Assembly: GCA_021292165.1 (NCBI GenBank)
Contig: CM037879.1
Location: 22,551,817 to 22,615,816 of the forward strand
Source of the DNA: Shinisaurus crocodilurus
Lineage: Eukaryota; Chordata; Lepidosauria; Squamata; Shinisauridae
Length of the DNA stretch: 64,000 nt
Reading direction: 5' to 3'
This document shows, one piece after another, positions 38,528 to 50,500 of the stretch. Below the pieces are notes generated by a model. The model ran no database searches. It saw only the letters and a program-made list of their open reading frames with translations, and had not been told where the DNA came from. Numbering within the stretch: the stretch's first letter is position 1; every line of letters begins with the position of its first letter. A program made the position numbers and the translations under genes.

Positions 38528-41500
38528 GCTTACCTGAACACTGCAGCAGCTCAAAGGTGAATAGCCATCAAAACCTGGGATCCAAGACACTGTGATCGTG
38601 TGAGCTGCTCTGTCCAGAATGGTCACCTCCACAGGTGGGGATGGGATTCCTGCATTAGAAACCGCAGCACTCTCAGTGATAAGGCTTCTACATGTGATAC
38701 CCAGTGCAAAAATGCATGCCACTAAGAGGCACTGCGGACATAGTGCAACACCATCAGAATTACTAGATTTTATTGGGGGAAAGAAATAAGTGTGGAACAA
38801 GAGAACATGAGCGGGATATAAATATTGCCAAGTTGTTAGCTTGGCCCCTCACCCCCACCCCAAAAAGAGCCAGTGTGGCGTAGTGGTGAGAGTGTTGGAC
38901 TGGGACTCGGGAGATCCGGGTTCTAGTCCCCGCTCGGCCATGAAACTCACTGGGTGACTTTGGGCCAGTCACTGACTCTCAGCCTAACCTACCTCACAGG
39001 GTTGCTGTGAGGATAAAATGGAGAGGAGGAGGGGGATTATGTAAGCCTGCCTTGGGTTCCTTACAGGAAAAAAGGCGGGGTATAAATATAATTAATAAAA
39101 TAAATAAATTAATAAATAAATAAATAAATATCAAAACCCCTGGGGTGGGTGTTTATAGATCTAATGACTAGGCTGCAATGCACCCTGAACAGTGCAATTC
39201 GATGGATGTGTACTCAGAAGCCCCATTTTGTTCAGTGGAGCTTCCTCTCTAGTAAATGTGTTTTAGGATGGCAGCCTAAATGACTATCTTTTAATCATAT
39301 TAGTTGCGTTATCTTACCATTGGCTTGAATGCCTGAGGGTGCAATCCCAGCTAGGGAATGCTGCGAGTTGAAGGACTTTTCTCTGTCTAAACATGCACCC
39401 TTAGGATATATTTATTTTTGCCCCCATTCTCTCCAAGGAGCTGAGGGTGGCGTACATGGTCGCACTACACACACACACACACACACACACTCTCAAAACA
39501 AACCTGTGAGGTGGGTTAGGCAGAAAGGCAGAGACTGGCTCAATGTTATCTAGTAACCTTGATAACCCTTGTTACCCAGGGTCTAGTTACCCAGTGGCTG
39601 TAAACTAAGGGGTGTTTCCAGATGGATGGCTCCTAGTGCTACCGTTGAAAAGAAATTGTCCATCTATTTCGCTTTTTCATCCTGAATGGATTTTTTGCTG
39701 GAAAGGGACAGACGAAGCAGCAAGAAAATTCGGGAGGGTTACAAGTGGAAGACGATGACGTCTTGGGAACCCCCTGTAAAGTTCTACGAATGAGGCAGAG
39801 CAATGGCACTGTAAAAGCCTCATCCGGAAGCACTCAGAGAGCCGGTTCGTACGACACGGAAACCGCGGGGGAGCAGAAGCCTCCCGCGGCTCCCGTGTCG
39901 TGCGAATGCCGGCCGGGGGCGCCCCCGCGGGACAGCCGCGCGCGCGAAGCAAGCAAAGTGACCATGGGCGGTAGAGGGGTAAGCCCATACCGCGCGTGGC
40001 CACCCTGCCGTGCGAACAGCAGGCGGCTGTTCCACAGGGGCCGCACAGAGGCGGCAGCCCAGAGCGGCCAGAGCTGCAGCTGCTCCAGCCTGTAGGGGCA
40101 AACAGCCCCTCTGGGCATCCCGGGCCGCCGCCCCCTAGTGCCGGGAGGCCCGCACTGCAGTGCGGGGACTGCCGGCTCCACCGGGGTCCACCCACGCACG
40201 CGGGGTGCAGGTCATCTGCGGCGCCCCGCCGGACGGCCCCGTGGTGCCTCCCCCGCTCGCCGCCTGGGTCGTACGAACCGGCCTGAAGTCTCCCGGAAGA
40301 CCCTAGTCCAACACTGCAGTCACTACACTATACTGCCCAGTTATGGAAGACTGGGGAAGCTCACACTGCTGCCCCAGGGCCAAGTCTGTGCTCGGCAGCG
40401 TCCTGGCCTCCACCTGGGACTTGGCTTTTTGCCTTATACTTTCCTCTTGCAGCGTGAGGGAGAAATACCAAATAAAAAAATTAAGAGAAGGGCTAGAAAG
40501 CCAAGTTAATTTTTTTTAAAAAAATAATCATAAAAACAGTTCTATATCCAAGGCAAACATCACTCCTTCTCATGCAAACAGAGAAAGAAAATGTTTTTTT
40601 TTTATTGGCTTGGCACTAAGAGTGGAACCATTTTGCCCTCTGACCTTCAGACAAATTATTTTTAGCAGATTTACAGCACAATCCTATACATATCTACTCG
40701 GATGCAAATCCCATCGTGTTCAGGAACTCAGTGGGACATGCTAACTGTGTAGACATCCATAGGATTGCACCGTTACTTCTCTAACGACTGAGGGTGCTTC
40801 AAGCGGCACTGGCACAGGACATCTATTTTGCAAAACAAACAAATTAGAAAGAAATCGTGGGAGGAAAAAAAACATCAGGGTGGACTGTTTGCTGGAATTA
40901 CGGAGTTACGAACTACTGACGAAGTACTTTGCAATGCATGTAGCAAAGCAAGAGGTGCGTTGCACCAAGGTTTGCAGAAGTAAACATGTTTGGGTAGGTG
41001 GGGAACCCAAACAGCGCAATGAGGACCGGCCCTGCTCAGTGGCTAAAGATTCTCAGTGTCTGTTTGGGGCAGGGGAATGGAAAACCAGTGGGAAATGGAA
41101 AACCTACGCATGATCTCTGCTAAGGACCCAAAATAACAATTTGCCTTATTTAGAAGTAAATTGTGTCCTTTTTCATCCTAGTCCTAAACCTAGGGAGATC
41201 CATAGAGAGTAAAAGGAAGAGAAAGGAAAGAGATTTTTCTTTCTTTCTAATGTTAGGCTGCTGCTCAATAGAGTTCCTTAACAAATTTGATCATATATCC
41301 CTTAGTCAAGACAACCTTATTTCAGAAAGCAATAGAGTCCTATGTGAGGTAGGTTAGGCTGAGAGTCAGTAGTGACTGGCCCAAAGTCACTCGGTGAGCT
41401 TCATAGCTGAGTGGGGACTAGAATCCGGATCTCCCGAGACCCAGTCCAACACTGCCACACTGGCTCTCATTGATCTGGAAGTGTCCAGTCCTCGTGTGAG

Positions 41501-44500
41501 GCAAAGCTCACGGACAACTTGGCAGGATGGAATAAGCCTGGGCCAGAGCAAGTGAGAGGACAGGAGGGGTTCAATTTCAGGTCAAGACTCCAAGAAATTA
41601 GAATGGGTGGGGGCGTCTTTCAATTACCCTGGACAGAGCAGAGGACTTGTTCCAATGAGAGCTTAGTCTCTTTACTGAGCTCTTCTATATACTTCATGGA
41701 TCTCACTACCTCTCAGGCTCCCCACCCCGCTGAGGAGTGCAGAGTCTTAAAGGGACAGTGCCTGTTTGGTGGTGGCCCCACAGTTATGGAATTCCTTTTA
41801 AAAATCTTTAATAACTTCATACAAATTTCAATCTGCATCACTGTGTGTGGCTGCTGCTCAATTTTAAGGGGTATAATGGGATTTTTACCCTTGATTATTA
41901 CATTATTATTATGTCTTTATGGTTATTGTATTTTGCTATATTTTAACACCACCTTGGGGGAGCAATTGTGCCCTGACAGGCAGTTTATAAATCATGAAAG
42001 AAAGAAAGAAAGAAAGAAAGAGGTGTCCCTCTTGCCTGGGGCTGAACACTCCATTGCCTCTCCATGTTTTCTCACTGGTCTACACTGGTGGGCAGGCTCA
42101 GCGCAGCATGAAGCCCCTATGGAGTGGGGGGATGAAGAAGCTGCTCCCCTTAATGGAATCTGGCTCAAGAGCTGCAGCCTCTGGGAGTCTGGCAGCCTGG
42201 GGGTCCCAGGTTCAGCATCTCAGGCTTGAAGGGTCCCTGGTTCTTGGTCTCAATGTTAGGGCTTGGGTGCAGCACCTCCTCAGTCCTCTGCCACTGTCCC
42301 TTCACCTTCTGCATCAGTGTCTCAGGCAGCTGCTGAAAGTTGGAATCATGATAGGGGGCAGACCCAAGGAATCTGGTCTGACCCCACTCGTTTGCAGACT
42401 CTACCCTGTTGTTAGTAACCACCTGTCATTCAGCATCTATACTTTATTATGTGGATCAAATGCTACCCAGTAAGGGGCTGCATGTACCTCGGAGGCCCCA
42501 TTGATACCAGTAATTCTGTAACACTCCATTGCACTTATCATGGAGCAACTGTGGCAGAAGCTATGAGACATCCTTGAACCAGTCAAGAAGTGTAGCCTGG
42601 TCTTCCCTAACCCTATACTAAACAAGTCTTTGACTGGGTTCAGACAACAAGATAACCCACATTCAAGGGTTGAGTATGAGTTGAGTATGGGTTGTTGTGG
42701 CGTAACCCCACAATTCAGTTCCCTGATGTATGTCTGCATTAGTATGTTTAGTGAGTATAGAATGTTGAACTGAGTGGGTGTGGTTTGTGCTGTCTTAGAA
42801 AGGGTGGGGGAGGAGTATATAAGGAGTGTTTGAGTGATGTCAGAGTCAGCTAGGTTTTATGTCAGTGAGTCGAGTTATGGGAGTGTGGAGTTGGGTTAGA
42901 GACTTTTAGGTGGTTGGAGTTAGTGTGATATGGGCAGGGCTTTTTTTCTGGTGGAACTCACCGGAACTGAGTTCCAGCACCTTTTCTTCTATTAATTGCA
43001 TTACAATTTAATCGCCATCTACTCCCGAGGAAATGTAATCCAAGAGTTCCGGTACCTTTTTCTCCAGAAAAAAAGCACTGGATATGGGAGAGTGTTTGTA
43101 GTGTGTGGGGAGAGTTGGAAGTTTGGGACTTAGGTTAGTTACAAAGTGCTTGGTGTAGGCAGGTCTATTTTCTGGAACTAAGATTTTGAGAATTAAAATA
43201 AACTTATTTTTATTTTGTTTGCTACCCAAATCCTACTTGTCAGCTTGGCATTATTACCTGCTTTACTTTTAAATCTACACATACACCTTTGTACCCACAG
43301 CATCATCAATTTAAAAATAGATCCTTAATAACCAGAATTAATCTTTTCCCTCATTAGTAGGGGAAAGGTTTCATTTGACCCTCCACTCAGGTTTTCAAGT
43401 GTTAATGCTTGGCCTGAGAAGGGTTTATGCGCGTGGGCTATCGTGTTGCCTGAACCCAGCCTTTAGCTATAATTGGGGTCTCCAGTGTGGTGCCTGCAGG
43501 CACCTCCCTTGGCACTCACCATTCTACCTGCCCCTCCTGATTTTTAGCATTATAATTTTTTTAATTAACTGGGAGTCAAAGAGAAGTGCCAGCCTCCAGT
43601 ACCATCCTTATTTCCCAGAATGCCTCTGGAATCCATATGTGAAACGGGTATTTTGTTGTGGGGACAAATATGTGATTTGGCATCTGGAACTCGGGCCCCA
43701 GCTCTGCCTTGTACTCATTTTCTTGGCTAAGTTCCTTGTCTCTGAGCCTCATCAGTTTGCCTTCAGTGAATGGGTGTCAGAGCAGGAAACTGAGGCTTCA
43801 AAGGAGTGCTCTCGCATTTTGGAGCTCACAGCCCACCTCTGCCTTGTATTTAGGTTTTGGGGCAAGCAACTTTTATTTTAGCCTCACCAATTTGCCTTCT
43901 GGGAAACAGGTGTTTGTGACTGGCCACGCCCACCATGGGAGTGAATGGGCAAGCCATCCCCCATGCCAGCCATTTTGTGGAAGCGCCCACAACACTCCCT
44001 CAACATTCCAAATGTACCCACTGGAGTCCTGAGCTAGAATAATGAAGTTCGTTTCACACTTATGACTGACCTTTTATATTGATTCGGGCTTCGGTCGACG
44101 TAGTCACTCCCTTCTTGTTATGAGCTTCACAATGGAAAATAGCAGTTTCATTTAGACCTGCAGTCCGATTAAAAAAAGCAACATAAACTGAGAATGGTAG
44201 TAGTAGTGCAGTGGGAAATATGATTGACACACAAAGAAAAGCCATTTAAATCATTTCTCCTCTAACTTGGCTTCTTGAATGCAGACCGCAGACCACAAAA
44301 AAAAGAAAGAAAGAAAGAAAAGAAAAGAAAAGAAAAGGAAAGAAAAGAAACTCCCAAATGTTGTTTTACAGTTTGGATAAACATCTCTGCAAGTACAACA
44401 CTTCTCTGACCGCAAGGGAGCCACTTCATGGGAAAGGCTGGCTCCTTCTGTGGTTGTTTTTTTTTACCCCCTTAAAAAAAAAAAATCTTTTCTTTGCCAG

Positions 44501-47500
44501 AAATGTGACTGAATTCCTTGACAGAACTATTTTAAAACCTGCCCATGCCTTACGCTGCAGCTCTGGCCAAGCAGCAAACAAAGCCACACAATGGAAAAGT
44601 TTAATGAACCAATTGCGGCGCATGGGAGACAAGAGGATTCATGCCAGATCTGTTGCTTTGCAGCAGAGGTAGGGAGCCTAGTACCCCAGCAGACGTGTTG
44701 GACTACAACTCCCATCAGCCCCAGCCAGCAGGGCTAATGGTTGGAGATTACGGGAGTTGCAGCTGAAGACATCTGGAGCAGTGTTCTCCAACCCTGGGTC
44801 CCCAGATGTTTTTGGCCTACAACTCCAGCATGCCCCAGCCAGCTATGCTGGCTGGGGCATGCTGGGAGTTGTAGGCCAAAAACATCTGGGGACCCAAGGT
44901 TGGAGAACTACTGATCTGGAGGACACCAGGTTGCCTACTCCTGCTTGTCTGGGCTCTGGTAGATCACAGTGGTGCACCTCTCGTTCCCCCAACGTCATAA
45001 ACTAAGGTGCAATGGTACACCGTACATACGCATGACACTCAAGGCGCAACCTGCCCTTTCACATACTACAGCGGCTGAGATGCAATTTGGACTGCGGCTA
45101 ACATGCCGTAGGATGGTTTATGTTTTTGAAGCGTATCTCTTTACCACAAAGATCCATCGATCATCCTCTTGGGTTTTAAATCAGCAACGGGAAGCTAGCG
45201 CAGAGTAAACAAAGAAAGCACACTGGAGCAGAGCCTTCAGCAATACATCATGGTGGGGCGTGGGGGAAGCGTGCTCAGGCAATGACCCATGGCTTGGGAT
45301 GGGAACTGGAGTGCTCGGCCCATCCCCATCTTCATCTGGGAGATCCTGCTACAGTCATACAGTTCAAAGGGAGTCCTGGTAGGCCACTGAGTCTGGATCC
45401 AAGCCACGATAATTTACTTCCAGATAAACAGGCAGAGGAGGGTGCTGTGAAATATCTGCATTTTAGACGTTTGGGCTTCTAGACAGAGTAATGGAAATTC
45501 CTGCTACTGTTTTGAGGAAATCAGTGATTCTGCATTCTTCTTTTTTAAAGCCCCACCTAGAAATATGGCAGCCTCCAGTGGTGCAATTAGGGAATTTTAG
45601 ACACTGAACTTAATGGTCTTATTCCCCCACCACCACCATCAGCAGCCCCTTCTAGTGAGGAAGGCTCACTTTCACTTCTCAAGAAGCAGCAAAACCAAAA
45701 CCAACACAGGCAGCTAGGCGTCTCCATTTAACTTGTTGAGTAAACAGGAACAGCTTTTCCTTAGCAGAAGCCAGAACTGCTGACACCCACCCCTCCGTTC
45801 TCTTTAATGGGGCATTCAAGACTTATGGAAATGAATGGAAGCTGCACAGCGGTAATACTTGTTGGAATTTGCCTTGTGTCTTTAATACTGTTGGGAAATA
45901 GGGTACATGTTACGGTGGCTGGAAAGAGCTATTTGTAGACTGCTGTGGTGACCAGACTTTTCAAATGACAACTTCCTTAAACAAACAAACAAACAAACAA
46001 ACAAGTGTTGGGCCTTAAACAGCATTCATGTTAAAATAATCCTGCTTTTTAAAGCCTACAACCTTTTGCCAAAATACTTATCTGTATCTTTGAAGGATGC
46101 AGGACAACTTCTGAATTAACAGACCTTTCTGCACGTTCTGGTTGAATAATGTAAAGATGCAAATACTGAACTTGGAATCAATGATCCAAAGTTAGATCAG
46201 TTTATGCTCCTTTAAATTTTGAACACAAAACAGTGGACAAGGCAGCCTTGTATTTAAGCACTAGCCCAGTTACCACAGGTGGCAAGAAATTGTATGTGGG
46301 TGAGTCTGCCCAGCACAGAAACCAAGCAGGCGAGCAAAGGAGGAAAAAAGTTCTCCATTTCTCCTTTGCCAGCCCCAGAAGGTTGGTGATTTGTTGTTGT
46401 TGTCTGCAGGCTAGTAACTTTTGTGAGTTTATTTACAAGGCTGGGATAGGGAGTGTTAGGGACACTGGAAGTTATCAGACTATTTGCTCATCTAGCCCAG
46501 TATTTTTTCACCCTGACAGGAGTCCTCCAGGTTCTGAGGCAGAGGGGTCTTTGCGATCACCCACTAATTAAAATCCTTTTAGCTGGAGATGCCATGGATT
46601 GAACCTGGAACCTTCTGCAGACAAAGCATGTGCTCTAATACTGAGTTATGGCCTCTTCCCATTAAGCAGAAGATGACAGCACAATAAAAGCTGCAACACA
46701 TTAAAACTGTAGCAATAATTAAAAATGACACAGTAGCTTAGACCAAATAAAATAAAACCTTCGCACCACCACTGCTACTCTCCTGGGCCGTTTCTAGGAT
46801 AACAGCTTTCTGTTGGACTCCCCAAGGCTTGACCTGCTGCAAGGTATGCAGGACTGATGATAGACAGCTATGGTCCCTCACCAGCATTGTCCTAGTTGCC
46901 TTGGTAGTGTGGAAATACATTTTCTGTCCTAATACATTGTGCTGCATGAGTGAGCAATAAAGAGCTTTCCTACACAAGGCTGTTAATTTTATTTATTTAT
47001 TTATATTTATACCCCACCATTTTTCCTGAAAGGAACCCAAGGCGGTTTACATAATCCTCCTCCTCCTCTCCATTTTTTCCTCACAACAACCCTGTGAAGT
47101 AGGTTCGGCTGAGAGTCAGTGACTGGCCCAAAGTCACCCAGTGAGTTTCATGGCTGAGCAGGGAATAGAACCCAGATCTCCTGAGTCCCAGTCCAACACT
47201 CTCACCACTACGCCACACTGGCTCTCTAATCCACTGAAACTTTTGGTTTCATCGCAGAATTGAGATCCCAGCACTACAGAAAGAGCGTTTCCTTTCCTGT
47301 TTTTCTTCTGCATAACCACTAGGTGGCACTGTGGTATAGCAGAATAGCAGAAATGCACAAGTGGAAATCGCATTTTCTTTTGCATTGTTTAAATAATACT
47401 GCATTTTCCCTGCTCTAAAAAAACTTGCCAAAACTGCTGTTTAAAAAAAGAAGCAAAACTGGATGGTCACAACATCATCTAAAGAACCCGTAAACAATTG

Positions 47501-50500
47501 TGAGTAGGGAATGACAAGCACACATAAATGCCTCATGTAGAAAAGCTCCAAACCTCTGCAGTGCAGTGAAGCAGAACAGGAAGTTTGGAGCCAGCTGGTG
47601 TTTCAACAGTGCAAGAAAATATTCCCTTCTCCCCACAGAATGAGTGAGCAGTTTTGCCCATTTGCGGCCTAAGAGAAGTGGGGAGGTCACCGCCCCCCTC
47701 GCCCATAGTATCAGGCTGCCTCTGCTATTGGCAGAGCTGACAGAATGGCCCTGCTCCCCTTCTTTCCATCAGCCTGAAAGCAGTTTGCAAACCATTATCT
47801 TAAACCCTAGCAAAATCAACAGCTCATTTCAGAAGACGCAAACAAATGTAGGGCCATGCAATGACTCAAAATTTCAAATCAAGAGGGGGGAAATCTTCTA
47901 AAGAAATAGCGCAATCTAAACTGAGGCAACCACGGCTGAGTAGAGTTCATAGCCTCTCTCTCCTCCCTGGTGTCTATCAAATTCTTAAACCTTGCTGATA
48001 ATTTTACTAAGAAAATGAGCTAAACTATAAAAAAGAGGGGAATGAAAATGCCTGCCACATTCTGTAACAATGAAACCATTTTCATAAAGGCTTTGATAAA
48101 CAAACAAAACCAGATAAGCCACTTCAAAGACAACACCCATTAAAACACTCCCTCAAAATCAGGAAATTGTGTGGCTCTCCTCCAACTATTTAAACATACC
48201 TCAAACCACACATATCTTCCAGCAATAGCCCTCTAGAACCATAAATGTAGAACTATGAGGTAGGCTGGAGACATACAAAAGCAGTTCCGATCACCACCAA
48301 CTCAGGTTTGCTGGGTTTGTGTCTTTGTTCAGTCTTACACCAGCTTCCAAGAGTCACTTCACACATTACATTCTTACGGAGGTGGTGTTAGAGGGTGGCC
48401 CAGTCTGGCTGCAGCCCTGAATCTTTCATCTGGAGCCCCGAATCTCTGGGAGGCCCTCTGCCCCACCACCCTGCTGTCCATGGGCACTTGCTGAAATGAA
48501 GTTACAGGGGCCCTGATGGCCTCTGTTGCATCTGATCCCCCTGGATGAGCTGCCTTTTTGCCCACATGTGCTCCACCTCCTGCTGCCTCCCCCAGTCCTT
48601 GAATCTTTCTACCTAAGATTTTTTCCTGTAATCAAATGCCCTCCTCTCTCCTGTTCATACATCCCTTTTTACAAATAGTGGTGTCCTTAGGAGACAGGGT
48701 CCTTTAAGGACACACACACACAGAGGCTTAGAGCATCTGAGCCCCGGATATTTTCGGGACCTAGCACCGCACCTGCATTCTTAGCTGGTACAAGCTGCAG
48801 AGTAGCACTGTGTCCCCACCGAAACCCACTTCATGTGTTAGCTGGAGCACCATGGTTGCTGCCGTCCCGTGGTGAATTGTGTGGTTTAGGGCATAGTCCT
48901 ATGCTTGTTTAGACAGAAAAAAAAGCCTACAACTCCTAGCATGCCCTAGCCATCATAGCTGGCTGGGGCATGCTGGGAGCTGTAGGCCTTTTTTTCTGTC
49001 TAAACAGGCATAGGATTGTGCCCTAAATATCACCCTAGGAATGTCCACTCTATTGGTATTAGCAGTAGTTGTTATCAACATCATCTTCTATTTTTTAATT
49101 TAATTTTTTAAGGATTGATACCCCACCTTTTAGCTTTATAAGCCCTCAAGGTCTGCTTACAAGCCAAATGAGGGCTAAATTACATGCCGGGTTAAATGTG
49201 TAGCATCCAGCTGATACCATTTTGTTTACCTTAGTGTAAGTGTGAGTAACAACTATGCATGGGCAGGGGAGGTTTACACCTTCCTACTCAGTCACTTTTT
49301 CTCCCAAAATTGCCCCCCCCCCAATGGGGTCTTAAGAAGAAAGAGCCGGGGGACTCAATTGGCGCCAACAGACTTTTTCTTCTTCTTTTTTTAGTCTCCA
49401 CAATGAGGGAGATTTGGGGCAAAAAAAGTGGCAGGGTGGGATAGTTTGAACCTAACCTACCCATGTGCCGAAGTTCCAGTCTGGATCAGGGCCTGTGCAC
49501 TTATTTATTTATTTATTCATTCATTCATTCAATATATTTTTATACCGCCCAATAGCTGAAGCTCTCTGGGCGGTTTACAACAGTTAAAACCATAAAATAC
49601 AATACAATATAAATATAAAATTTAAAACCACAGATTAAAAACAAACAGCAAAGCTAGCAGCAGCAGTTCAAATTACAATAACAGAGTTAAAAACTACCAG
49701 ATTAAAATGATTAAGATGATTAAAATGATTAAAATGCCTGGGAGAACAGAAAGGTCTTCACCTGGTGCCGGAAAGAGTACAATGTAGGTGCCAGGCAAGC
49801 CTCTTTGGGGAGCTCATTCCACAACCAGGGTGCCACAGCAGAAAAGGCCCTCCTCCTGGTAGCCACCTGCCTCACTTCCTTTAGCAGGGGCTCTCGGAGA
49901 AGGACCGCTGACAAAGATCTTAGTGCACTTACAGTACAGTAAACAAAATGTTGAGGACCAGCTGCACGCTACGTATTTAACGTAATGTATAGTTTAGCCT
50001 CCATTTGGAACAAGAACATCAATAAAATAGGAACATAGGAAGCTGCCTTCACCTAGGTCAGCCTCTCAGTCCATTTAGCCCAGTGTTGTCTACTCTGAGT
50101 AGCAGCGGGTCTCAAGCAGACGTCTTTCCTATTCCTTCCTAGCTTATCCTTTGAATGGGAGACACCGGGGATTGAACCCGGAGCCTTCTGCACACAAAGC
50201 ACGTGCTCTGCCACTCAACTAGTTCCTTCCCTTAAAGCAGAATGTACACAGTAAAAGCAGCAACACATTAAAATTGTACCAACACAATCAATAACACCGC
50301 AGCTTAGACCAAATAAAATAAGACATTACATCATCAAATTCTCCTTCTTAGAAGATGGGCCTAGAGAGCAAGGCAGATAGATGACTCCAGGTTCAGCATT
50401 AGATTAGTTTGCACAGAGCGCCTGGAGAATTTTAACGGACTCTTATTCCAGTGCAGAACAGCACTGAAATCATTCAGACACATACAAATGCACTTGTCTT

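Noticed and set aside
38408..38533. Poly-Asp frame as a real MERTK exon extension
   Set aside because: Exon 6 has a good donor at 38533 (CAG|GTAAGC) and exon 7 follows in phase 0, so the Asp tract is intronic unless read-through is shown; kept only as a finding.
39841..40282. MERTK promoter CpG island
   Set aside because: It lies in intron 5 and is bounded by perfect inverted repeats, so a mobile element explains it better; no exon-1-like frame is present.
39677..40509. Several overlapping long frames on both strands
   Set aside because: They exist because the GC-rich element has few stop codons. Compositions are Arg/Pro/Gly-rich in all frames and no domain is visible.
41519..42229. 236-codon plus-strand frame
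   Set aside because: It runs across a MIR/L2-type region and a (GAAA)n tail, with no family resemblance; chance reading through repeats.
50150..50220. A tRNA gene on the minus strand
   Set aside because: A and B boxes are present but the arms do not pair as a full tRNA and a CR1-type tail follows; it is a tRNA-derived SINE.
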